From: Embleya scabrispora
GTDB lineage: Bacteria > Actinomycetota > Actinomycetes > Streptomycetales > Streptomycetaceae
Length of the DNA: 64,000 nt
Assembly (NCBI RefSeq): GCF_002024165.1
Contig: NZ_MWQN01000001.1
Span: 4,505,501 to 4,569,500 of the forward strand
Direction of reading: 5' to 3'
Numbering within the stretch: the first letter of the stretch is position 1; the number at the start of each line of letters is the position of its first letter. Below, piece by piece: positions 8,712-16,182 of this stretch. The notes below the pieces were generated by a model. The model made no database searches, was not told the DNA's origin, and worked only from the letters and a program-made list of their open reading frames with translations. Both the position numbers and the translations under genes were made by a program.

Positions 8712-9740
8712 TCAGGGCGCCCCGGGGGCCTGCGGCGTGGGGGGCGTGGGCGGCGGGTTCACCGGGATCGGGGCGGGCTCGGCCTGCGGCGCCGGGGCGC
8801 CCGGGTCCTCGGTGGGGGGCGTGGCACTGGCGATCGGTTCGCTGATGCGGATGCCCGCGTCGTCGAACGCGCGCTTGACCCGCCCGCGCAGCTCGCGCGC
8901 GACCGGCAGTTCCTGGCCCGGCATGGTCTTGATCTGCACCTGGAGCACCACCGCGTCGGCCGTCACCGACTCCATCCCGACCACCGTCGCCGAACCCCAG
9001 ACCCGCTCGTTCCACGGCTCCACGTCGGCCAGCGCCTCGGCGGTGGAGGCGATCACCGCGCGGACCTTGTCGATGTCCTCGTGGTAGCCGACCTGCACGT
9101 CCACCTTGGCCGTGCCCCAGCCCTGGCTCTTGTTGCCGATGCGCTTGATCTCGCCGTTGCGGATGTACCAGACGGTGCCGTCCACGTCGCGCAGCTTGGT
9201 GATCCGCAGGCCCACCTCGACCACGGTGCCGGTGGCCGGACCGGCGTCGACCAGGTCGCCCACGCCGTACTGGTCCTCCAGGATCATGAACATCCCGGAC
9301 AGGAAGTCGGTCACGAGGTTGCGCGCGCCGAAGCCGAGCGCGATGCCGGCGATGCCCGCGCTGGCGAGCAGGGGCGCGAGGTTGACCTTGAACTCGCCGA
9401 GCACCATCAGCCCGGCGATGCCCAGGATCACGAACGACGCGGTGCTGCGCAGCACCGAGCCCACCGTCTCGGCGCGTTGGCGGCGCCGCTCGGCGTTGAG
9501 CAGGAAGCCGGTGACCGGCCGCCCGCTGCTGTCCGTGCCGCTGTTGGCCATCCGGCCGACCAGCTGGGTGATCAGTTTTCGGGTCACCGCCCGCAGGATC
9601 AGCGCGACCAGGATGATCACGAGGATCCGGATCGGCGTCACCACGAGTGACTCGCCGTGCCGATCGAACCACGACGACACCTTGCCGTTGCCTGCGGCGG
9701 CGTCGAGGGACAACTGGACTCCGGGGACGAGCGCGGACAC
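8712..9740 (-). CDS. Small-conductance mechanosensitive channel (MscS family)
   Basis: This 342-residue inner-membrane channel has hydrophobic segments near residues 34-52, 92-112 and 118-140. The third is the Gly/Ala-rich pore helix followed by the family signature GFGARNLVTDFLSGMFMILEDQYGVGDLV. The beta domain (GTVVEVGLRITKLRDVDGTVWYIRNGEI) and alpha/beta domain follow. It should release solutes on hypo-osmotic shock. The last 45 residues are Pro/Ala-rich and look disordered. GTG 9740 follows AAAGG at 9 bases. It is shorter than E. coli YbdG-like forms, consistent with a minimal MscS core plus tail. Confidence 0.9.
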   Translation of the reverse strand: MSALVPGVQLSLDAAAGNGKVSSWFDRHGESLVVTPIRILVIILVALILRAVTRKLITQLVGRMANSGTDSSGRPVTGFLLNAERRRQRAETVGSVLRSTASFVILGIAGLMVLGEFKVNLAPLLASAGIAGIALGFGARNLVTDFLSGMFMILEDQYGVGDLVDAGPATGTVVEVGLRITKLRDVDGTVWYIRNGEIKRIGNKSQGWGTAKVDVQVGYHEDIDKVRAVIASTAEALADVEPWNERVWGSATVVGMESVTADAVVLQVQIKTMPGQELPVARELRGRVKRAFDDAGIRISEPIASATPPTEDPGAPAPQAEPAPIPVNPPPTPPTPQAPGAP

Positions 9741-9875
9741 GTACGAGACCTTTCGGACGACGAGCGGGGGACGATCTCCCCGCGACCGGGGACCCGCGTC
9801 CCACAGTAGTCACGAGGCCGAGGGCACTCGTGCGATAGCTCTCCTTCGCGCCTTTCGTCGTGAATCACCGCTATG

Positions 9876-12071
9876 TCACCGATCCCCGCCTTCGTCGATC
9901 CCGTACCCGAGGCCGTGCCCGAGCCCGGCCGGCGCGGAGCCGGGCCCATCCGGATCGAGGCCGGTGTGCGCGGCCAGGAAGGAGAGGGTGTCCACGGTCA
10001 GTTCGACCGTGCGGGTGACCGAGCGGGCCGCGTGGCCCACCTCGGCCTCGGCCCGCAGCAGCACCGGGCGCCCGCTCGTGCTCGCGTGTTGCAGGGCCGC
10101 GCACATCTTGCGCGCGTGCAGCGGATCCACCCGGCTGTCCCCGTCGAACACGGTGAACAGCACCGCCGGATACGCCACACCCGGGCGCACGTGGTGATAG
10201 GGCGAGTAGCCCAGCAGCCAGAGCAGTTCCTCCGCCACGTCGGCGGTGCCGTACTCGTCGGACCACAACCGCCCCAGGCCGAAGCGCTCGTAGCGGACCA
10301 TGTCGAGCAGCGGCATCGAGCAGGCCACGGCCGCGTACAACTCGGGCCGCTGGGTCAGCGCGGCGCCGACGAGCAGTCCGCCGTTGGAGCCGCCGGACGC
10401 GGCGAGCCGGTCGGACGTGGTCCACCCGCGGGCGACCAGGTGCTCCGCGGCGGCGTGGAAGTCGTCGAACACGTGTTGCTTGTGCCCGCGCATGCCCGCT
10501 CGATGCCACTGCTCGCCCTCCTCGCCGCCGCCGCGCAGGTTGGCGATCGCGTACACCCCGCCGGCCTCCACCCAGGCGAGTACGCCCGCCGAGTAGGCGG
10601 GGCCGAGCGAGATGCCGAAGCCGCCGTACCCGTAGAGCACGGCGGGCCGGGGGCGGTCCGGTTCGGCGGTCGGCGCGATCACGAACATGCGCACCGTGGT
10701 GCCGTCGGCCGAGCGGTACGTCTCCTGGCGCACGTGTACGTCGGGCAGCGTCGCGGTGCCGGGCGCGGTGGCCCAGGTGTCGATCGCCCCGGTACGCGCG
10801 TCGTAGCGCAACACCGCCGACGGGGCGGTGTAGTCCGACCAGCCGAACCACGCCTCGTGTCCGCCCTCGGGGTGTTCGGCGAGGCCGCCGATGGATCCGG
10901 GCGAGCCGCCGGGCAGGCTCGGCCGGCCCAGCAACCGCCCGTCGGCCGGGTCGTACGCGGCCAGTTCGCCCACCGCGTGCCGGGTCCGAGCGACCAGCAG
11001 CGTCGGTCGGGGCGCCTGCGGTCCGTCCAGGATCGCGAAGCCCGTCAGTACCGCGTCCGGCTCCTCGGCGATCAGGTCGCGCCAGCCCTCGGGCCCGGGC
11101 GCCGCCGGATCGGCCACGCACAGCCGGCCGCGCGGCGCGTCCAGATCGGTGAACACGTACAGCCGTCCGTCGCGGCCCACCCGCACCCCGGTGAGCGCGT
11201 CCAGTCCCACGGTCACCGGTCGCAGCACCGGCCGCTCCGGCGGTCCCGCGCGCAGATCGGCCAGCCACAGGTCGTTGCGCGGCGCGGTGCCCGAGAAGGA
11301 GGACACGCTCAGCCAACGGCCGTCCCGGCTGACCCCGACGCCGAAGTAGGTGCCCGGATCGGCGCCCGCGCCGAACACCTCCACGTCGTCGGCCGGATCC
11401 GTGCCGATCCGGTGCAGGTACACCCGGCGGTGGTGCTGCTCCTCGCCCTCGGGTACCGCCTCCGGCGGCAGTCGGCGCACCAGGTAACACGCCTCGCCGC
11501 CGGGGAGCCAGGCGATCGAGGTGTCCCGCATCCGGTCGATCGGGCCCTCGATCCGGGTGCCGTCGGCGACGTCGAGCACGTACAGGCGCGACTCCTCGTC
11601 CCCGCCGGTGGAGAGCAGATACGCCAGCCGGTCGCCCTCGTCGGAGGGCACCCACTGGTCGAGCGTGGTGGTGCCGCCCGGGTCGATCGCGATCGGGTCC
11701 ACCAGCTCCCGCTCGCTCCCGTCCGCCTCGACCACGAACAACACGCCGTGCTCGCGCCCCGGGTCGCGGCGGAGCAGGAAGTGCCGCCCGCCGCGCCAAC
11801 AGGGCAGCCCCGTCGACCCGGTGGCGAACAGTTCGTCCAGGCGCGCCCGCAGCCGATCGCGTCCGGCCAGATGGTCCACATGGCTGTGGAACCACTCGTC
11901 CTGTGCGGCGGACCAGGCGCGGGTGGCCGGCGCGTCCGGGTCCTCCAAGGCGCGATAGGGATCCGGCACGGGGCGACCGAACAGCACGTCGACCGTGTCG
12001 CCACGGGCGGCGGCGGGGGCGAGGGGGATCTCGTGGGGGGCGTGTTCCGCGGGCTGCACAGAGCGCGTCAT
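9876..12071 (-). CDS. Prolyl oligopeptidase family serine peptidase (S9A)
   Basis: This 731-residue protein has an N-terminal seven-bladed beta-propeller (about residues 70-430) and a C-terminal alpha/beta-hydrolase domain. The nucleophile is Ser562 in GGSNGG, Asp lies in DGDSRVDPLHA (about 643) and His680 in VGHAARS. The N-terminal DPYRALEDPDAPATRAWSAAQ matches the S9A entry motif. It cleaves short proline-containing peptides; there is no signal peptide, so it is cytosolic. Length is near the usual 700-720. The start is ATG 12071 and the upstream gene is divergent. Confidence 0.93.
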   Translation of the reverse strand: MTRSVQPAEHAPHEIPLAPAAARGDTVDVLFGRPVPDPYRALEDPDAPATRAWSAAQDEWFHSHVDHLAGRDRLRARLDELFATGSTGLPCWRGGRHFLLRRDPGREHGVLFVVEADGSERELVDPIAIDPGGTTTLDQWVPSDEGDRLAYLLSTGGDEESRLYVLDVADGTRIEGPIDRMRDTSIAWLPGGEACYLVRRLPPEAVPEGEEQHHRRVYLHRIGTDPADDVEVFGAGADPGTYFGVGVSRDGRWLSVSSFSGTAPRNDLWLADLRAGPPERPVLRPVTVGLDALTGVRVGRDGRLYVFTDLDAPRGRLCVADPAAPGPEGWRDLIAEEPDAVLTGFAILDGPQAPRPTLLVARTRHAVGELAAYDPADGRLLGRPSLPGGSPGSIGGLAEHPEGGHEAWFGWSDYTAPSAVLRYDARTGAIDTWATAPGTATLPDVHVRQETYRSADGTTVRMFVIAPTAEPDRPRPAVLYGYGGFGISLGPAYSAGVLAWVEAGGVYAIANLRGGGEEGEQWHRAGMRGHKQHVFDDFHAAAEHLVARGWTTSDRLAASGGSNGGLLVGAALTQRPELYAAVACSMPLLDMVRYERFGLGRLWSDEYGTADVAEELLWLLGYSPYHHVRPGVAYPAVLFTVFDGDSRVDPLHARKMCAALQHASTSGRPVLLRAEAEVGHAARSVTRTVELTVDTLSFLAAHTGLDPDGPGSAPAGLGHGLGYGIDEGGDR

Positions 12072-12134
12072 GGGCGCACCCTAGACGCCCACGCCCATCG
12101 CGCGTTCGCACGCTGCGCACGGTCACCGATCCAA

Positions 12135-12152
12135 CACGAGCGGCCACTCGTG
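12135..12152. promoter_or_regulatory. Perfect dyad in the divergent peptidase/HNH promoter region
   Basis: CACGAG (12135-12140) and CTCGTG (12147-12152) form a 6-bp inverted repeat with a 6-bp spacer, between the divergent prolyl oligopeptidase and HNH genes. It could be a shared operator; no regulator can be assigned. Confidence 0.3.
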
Positions 12153-12273
12153 CAGGTGAACGCTGTGTGACCTTGTCGATTCCTGGTAGCGCGTGGGGTA
12201 TCCCGCCATGGACACTGGAGGCCGATCGTCCCCGGCGCGAGCCACGCGCTGTCGGCGTCACAGGGAGGCATAC

Positions 12274-12816
12274 GTGCCGCATTCGCTGGTCCTCAACGCG
12301 TCGTACGAGCCCCTGTGCGTGGTGCCCGTTCGCCGCGCACTGATTCTCGTGCTGAACGACAAGGCAATGTGCCTGGAAGAGACAGGCACCATCCTGCACA
12401 GCGCCACCACCGAGATTCCCGTACCCAGTGTCATCAGGCTGACCCGTTTTGTCCGAATCCCCTTTCGGGGCCAGGTCCCGCTCACCCGCCGCGCGCTGTT
12501 CGCCCGCGACGGAGGGCGTTGTGTCTACTGCGGAAGCGCCGCCACCAGCGTCGACCACGTCGTCCCCCGCAGCCGCGGTGGCCGGCACACGTGGGACAAC
12601 GTGGTCTCGGCGTGTCGTCGCTGCAATCACGTCAAGAGCGACCGCTACATCGCCGAACTGGGCTGGCGAATGCCGCGCCCACCATCCCAACCCACCGGCC
12701 TGGCGTGGCGGATCCTCGGTACCGGGTTCCGCGATCCACGCTGGGAGCCCTACCTGGCGCCGTACGGTGCGCAGGAAGCGGGCTTCGACCATTTCGACCA
12801 GGTCGCGAGCGCCTAG
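12274..12816 (+). CDS. HNH endonuclease domain protein
   Basis: This 180-residue protein has an N-terminal domain (VPHSLVLNASYEPLCVVPVRRAL) followed by an HNH module. The module reads LFARDGGRCVYCGSAATSVDHVVPRSRGGRHTWDNVVSACRRCNHVKSD, with paired CxxC zinc ligands and a DHVxPRSRGG...WDN catalytic core. This whole-length architecture is very common in actinobacteria and is normally called HNH endonuclease; whether it cuts DNA in vivo is not established. GTG 12274 follows GGGAGG at 12263-12268. No restriction-modification or toxin partner lies nearby, so a housekeeping role is more likely than defence. Confidence 0.88.
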   Translation: MPHSLVLNASYEPLCVVPVRRALILVLNDKAMCLEETGTILHSATTEIPVPSVIRLTRFVRIPFRGQVPLTRRALFARDGGRCVYCGSAATSVDHVVPRSRGGRHTWDNVVSACRRCNHVKSDRYIAELGWRMPRPPSQPTGLAWRILGTGFRDPRWEPYLAPYGAQEAGFDHFDQVASA

Positions 12817-13016
12817 ACGGCGGCGGATTTCCCCAGGGGAGCCCGTCGCCGTTCGCGTTTCGGCAGGGTGCCGCGTTGCGCGAACACTCTGCGCTTCGAC
12901 GGGTTCCCCGCCGCGTTTCGACGTGTCCCCGCGCCGCGGTCGGGTTTCGACACACCCGCTCGCGTCCGCGGCGAACACGCCGACAGCCGGGCCGTTCGGG
13001 TGCGATGCTCGCGGGC

Positions 13017-15191
13017 ATGGAGGAACCACGCGTATCGCAGTTGTCCCCCGAATTGGTCCGGCTCGCCTCCGCGTTCGGGGTGGCCACGGAGTACGAGGGG
13101 TGGCGCGGCGAGGCCGTGTACGCCGCCCCCGCGACGGTGATAGCGGTGCTCGGCGCACTCGGGGTGGACGCGTCGACGCCCGAGGCGGCCCGGGCCGCGC
13201 TGGCGGCCCAGGACGAGGCGCGCCGGACCCGGCTGCTGCCTCCGGTGCTGGTGCTGCGGGCGGGCCGCGCGGCCGGCTTCACGGTCAATGTGCCGGTGGG
13301 ACACCGGGTCGAGTTGTGGATCGAACTGGAGGACGGCGGGATCCGGCGCGACGTCGGTCCCGGCCCGGGGCCCGGCCCGGGGGGTGACCCGATCGGGGCC
13401 CACCGCATCCCCTCCGACCTGCCGCTGGGCTGGCACACCCTGCACGCGCGCTGCTCGCCCGCGCCGGAGGAGTCGTTGGGCTCGGGTGGCGTGGCGAGTG
13501 CGGACGGCGAGGGGGTGTACGCGTCGTGTGCGATCGCGATCACCCCGGCCGTGCTGCCCGTGCCGGCGGAGCGGTCGTGGGGCTACATGGTCCAGCTCTA
13601 CTCGCTGCCCTCGCGCCGCTCGTGGGGCATCGGCGACCTGGCCGACCTGGCCGACCTGGCCACCTGGTCGGCGCGTGCGCAGGGGGCCGGGTTCGTACTG
13701 GTCAACCCGCTGCACGCGGCTTCGCCGGTGCTGCCGGTGGAGGCCTCGCCGTATCTGCCGGTGAGCCGTCGCTTTCCGGATCCGATGTACGTGCGGGTCG
13801 AGGCCGTGCCCGAGTTCGCGTATCTGAGCCCGGTCGAGCGGGCCGTCGCCGAGGAGTTGCGGGCCTCGGCGGGCGACGGGTCGGACGGCGCGGATCGACT
13901 GGACCGGGACGCGGTCCGCACGGCCAAGCGGGCCGCCCTCGCGCTGGTCCACAAGGTGCCGCGGAGTCTGGGGCGCGACGCCGACTACCGGGCGTTCATC
14001 GCGCGTGAGGGCCAGTGGCTGACCGACTTCGCCACCTGGTGTGCGCTGGTCGAGGAGTACGGCCCGACCTGGCGCGACTGGCCCGAGGAACTGCACGACC
14101 CGGACTCGGCCGAGGTCGCCGCGGCGCGCGAACGGCTGGCCGGGACGGTCGACTTCCACCGCTGGACCCAGTGGGTGCTGGCCGATCAGCTGCGCGCCGC
14201 GCAGGAGGCCGCGACCCGGGCGGGCATGCCGGTGGGCGTGGTGCACGACCTCGCGGTGGGCGTGCACCCCGACGGGGCTGACGCGTGGGTGCTCGGCTCG
14301 ACCCGGGGCGGCGGGGTGCTGGCGCTCGGGGCGACGGGCGGGGCGCCGCCGGACGCGATGAACCAGATCGGGCAGGACTGGAACCAGCCGCCCTGGCATC
14401 CGCAGCGGTTGGCCGAGGCCGGCTATGCGCCGTACCGGGAACTGCTGCGCGCGGTTTTTCGGCACGCGGGCGCGGTGCGGGTGGACCACGTGCTCGGGCT
14501 GTTCCGGTTCTGGTGGGTGCCGAAGGGCAACAGCCCCGCCGAGGGCGCCTATGTGCGCTACGACCACGAGGCCATGGTCGGCATCCTGGCCCTGGAGGCG
14601 CATCGCGCGGGCGCGGTGGTGATCGGCGAGGACCTGGGCACGGTGGAGCCGTGGGTGCGCACCTATCTCGCCGAGCGCGGGATCCTGGGCACCTCGGTGT
14701 TGTGGTTCGAGCGCGACGACAAGGGCCGGCCGCTGCCGCCCGAGCAGTGGCGGGCGAGTTCGCTGGCGACGGTGACCACGCACGATCTGCCGCCCACCGC
14801 GGCCCGGCTGGCGGGGGAGCACATCGACCTGTGGGAGCGGCTGCACCTGTTGGTGCGGGACGTGGAGGTGGAGCGGGCCGAGGATCTGGCCGACCGCGAG
14901 CAGTGGCTCGAACTGCTGCGCCGGCGCGGGTATCTGCGGCCGGGCGCGGGCGAGCGGGAGACGGTCGAGGCGCTGCATCGGCTGCTCGCGGCCGCGCCGT
15001 GCCGGCTGCTGGGGGTGTGGCTGCCGGACGGGGTGGGCGATCGGCGGCCGCAGAACCTGCCGGGCACCTCGACCGAGTATCCGAACTGGCTGCTGCCGGT
15101 CGCCGACGGCGAGGGGCGGCGGGTCTGTCTGGAGGACCTGCCGGTGGATCCGCGCGCGGTGTCGTTGGCGCGGGCGCTGCGGGGTCGCTAG
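13017..15191 (+). CDS. malQ: 4-alpha-glucanotransferase (amylomaltase, GH77)
   Basis: This 724-residue enzyme transfers alpha-1,4-glucan segments between maltodextrins. It has an N-terminal beta-sandwich extension (about residues 1-190), as in the long actinobacterial forms, then the GH77 barrel. Recognisable motifs are LPVEASPYLPVSRRFPDPMYVRVE, VHDLAVGVHPDGADAW (nucleophile Asp region), QDWNQPPWHP, VRVDHVLGLFRFWWVP, VIGEDLGTVEPWV and TTHDLPPTAARLAG. A Gly-Pro repeat (GPGPGPGPGG) forms a linker within the extension. ATG 13017 is chosen; ATG 13005 in frame is possible, and neither has a clear ribosome site. No mal transporter is nearby. The GH13 relic at 6338-6507 is the only other alpha-glucan gene trace in the window. 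Confidence 0.92.
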   Translation: MEEPRVSQLSPELVRLASAFGVATEYEGWRGEAVYAAPATVIAVLGALGVDASTPEAARAALAAQDEARRTRLLPPVLVLRAGRAAGFTVNVPVGHRVELWIELEDGGIRRDVGPGPGPGPGGDPIGAHRIPSDLPLGWHTLHARCSPAPEESLGSGGVASADGEGVYASCAIAITPAVLPVPAERSWGYMVQLYSLPSRRSWGIGDLADLADLATWSARAQGAGFVLVNPLHAASPVLPVEASPYLPVSRRFPDPMYVRVEAVPEFAYLSPVERAVAEELRASAGDGSDGADRLDRDAVRTAKRAALALVHKVPRSLGRDADYRAFIAREGQWLTDFATWCALVEEYGPTWRDWPEELHDPDSAEVAAARERLAGTVDFHRWTQWVLADQLRAAQEAATRAGMPVGVVHDLAVGVHPDGADAWVLGSTRGGGVLALGATGGAPPDAMNQIGQDWNQPPWHPQRLAEAGYAPYRELLRAVFRHAGAVRVDHVLGLFRFWWVPKGNSPAEGAYVRYDHEAMVGILALEAHRAGAVVIGEDLGTVEPWVRTYLAERGILGTSVLWFERDDKGRPLPPEQWRASSLATVTTHDLPPTAARLAGEHIDLWERLHLLVRDVEVERAEDLADREQWLELLRRRGYLRPGAGERETVEALHRLLAAAPCRLLGVWLPDGVGDRRPQNLPGTSTEYPNWLLPVADGEGRRVCLEDLPVDPRAVSLARALRGR

Positions 15192-15273
15192 CGCGCGGGC
15201 GGGAGCGTCGCGGCCGCGCACGTGCGGAAGCCGCCGAGTGGGCGTGGGCCCGGTCGGCGGCTTCGGCGGAGGG

Positions 15274-15498
15274 TCAGCGCTTCTTTTTGATGATGTCCGG
15301 GAGCATCACGAGGCCCGCGATGAGTACGAACGCCAGGATCGGGATGCCGACGAAGACGGCCAGCGTCGTGCCGAGGCCCATGCTTGCGCCCGGGTCGTCG
15401 CCGTCGTCGCGGATGTTCGCGAAGGCGGGCGCCGAGATCAGCGACATGAGCGTGACAACGGCCGACACGGCCCCGGCGCGAAGTGCATTCCTGTTCAC
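15274..15498 (-). CDS. Small membrane or secreted protein of unknown function
   Basis: This 74-residue protein has an N-terminal signal or anchor (NRNALRAGAVSAVVTLMSLISAPAFA), a short acidic stretch (NIRDDGDDPGASM), a second hydrophobic segment (LAVFVGIPILAFVLIAGLVML) and a basic tail PDIIKKKR. Two consecutive GTG codons at 15499-15501 and 15496-15498 can start it; the inner one gives the family-like VNRNALRAG. Its start lies 83 bases from the 26-bp repeat array, so its promoter may sit in or next to the array. I recall similar short proteins in Streptomyces without assigned function. Confidence 0.75.
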   Translation of the reverse strand: MNRNALRAGAVSAVVTLMSLISAPAFANIRDDGDDPGASMGLGTTLAVFVGIPILAFVLIAGLVMLPDIIKKKR

Positions 15499-15580
15499 CA
15501 CGGGGGTTACGCTACCTGGCCGGTGCGGTGGGGTGCGCACCGGGTTGACCCTTTCGGGGTGGGCCGACCTCCGGTCCGGT

Positions 15581-16101
15581 GGCCTCAAACGCCGGCCGGG
15601 CTACTTGGCCTCAAGCGCCGGCTGGGCTGATTGGCCTCAAACGCCGGCCGGGCTATTTGGCCTCATGCGCCGGCCGGGCTGAGTGGCCTCAAACGCCGGC
15701 CGGGCTATTTGGCCTCATGCGCCGGCCGGGCTGAGTGGGCTCGAGCGTCGCTTGGGGCTGGATGGGCTTGAGCGTTGGTTGGGTTGCTTGGCCTCGAGCG
15801 CCGGCCGGGCTGGGTGGGCTCATGCGCCGGCCGGGCTGAGTGGGCTCGAGCGTCGGTTGGGTTGCTTGGCCTCGAGCGCCGGCCGGGCTGAGTGGGCTCA
15901 AGCGTCGGTTGGGCTCGGTGGGCTCGAGTGTTGGTCGGGTTGCTTGGCCTTATGCGCCGGCCGGGCTGAGTGGCCCTAAGCGTCGGCCGGGCTGAGTGGC
16001 CCCAGGCGCCGGCCGGGCTGAGTGGGCTCAAGCGCCGGCCGGGCTGGGTGGGGTTGAGTGTTGGTTGGGTTGTTTGGGGTCAAGTGCCGGGCGGGCTGAG
16101 T
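15581..16101 (+). repeat. Tandem array of 20 copies of a 26-bp unit
   Basis: Twenty head-to-tail units of 26 bp (the seventh has 27) run without interruption. Each begins GG(C/G)CTC and has core GCGCCGGCCGGGCT followed by a variable four-base end (ATTT, GAGT, GCTT, GGGT). Units 3 and 5, and units 4 and 6, are identical, showing a recent 52-bp duplication. Later copies diverge toward GTTGGTTGGGTT. The array lies between pepN (ending 16183, minus) and the small membrane protein gene. Because 26 is not divisible by three and the unit lacks stops, long open frames cross it on both strands; these are artefacts. The unit resembles a repeat I remember at many Streptomyces gene ends. Confidence 0.93.
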
Positions 16102-16182
16102 GGGGGGCCTGGTGGCTGGTGGGGTGGGTTTGGGTTGGTGGGTCTTGGGGTGGGGCGAGTTGTTTGGGGGTGTCTTTGGGGG

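Noticed and set aside
12274-12816. Defence or mobile-element role for the HNH protein
   Set aside because: No methyltransferase, toxin or transposase neighbours. The same stand-alone protein is common in actinobacterial core genomes.
15581-16101. CRISPR array or coding repeat protein
   Set aside because: Units are directly contiguous with no spacers and no cas genes, so not CRISPR. The 26-bp period is not a multiple of three and frames are open on both strands, so not coding.
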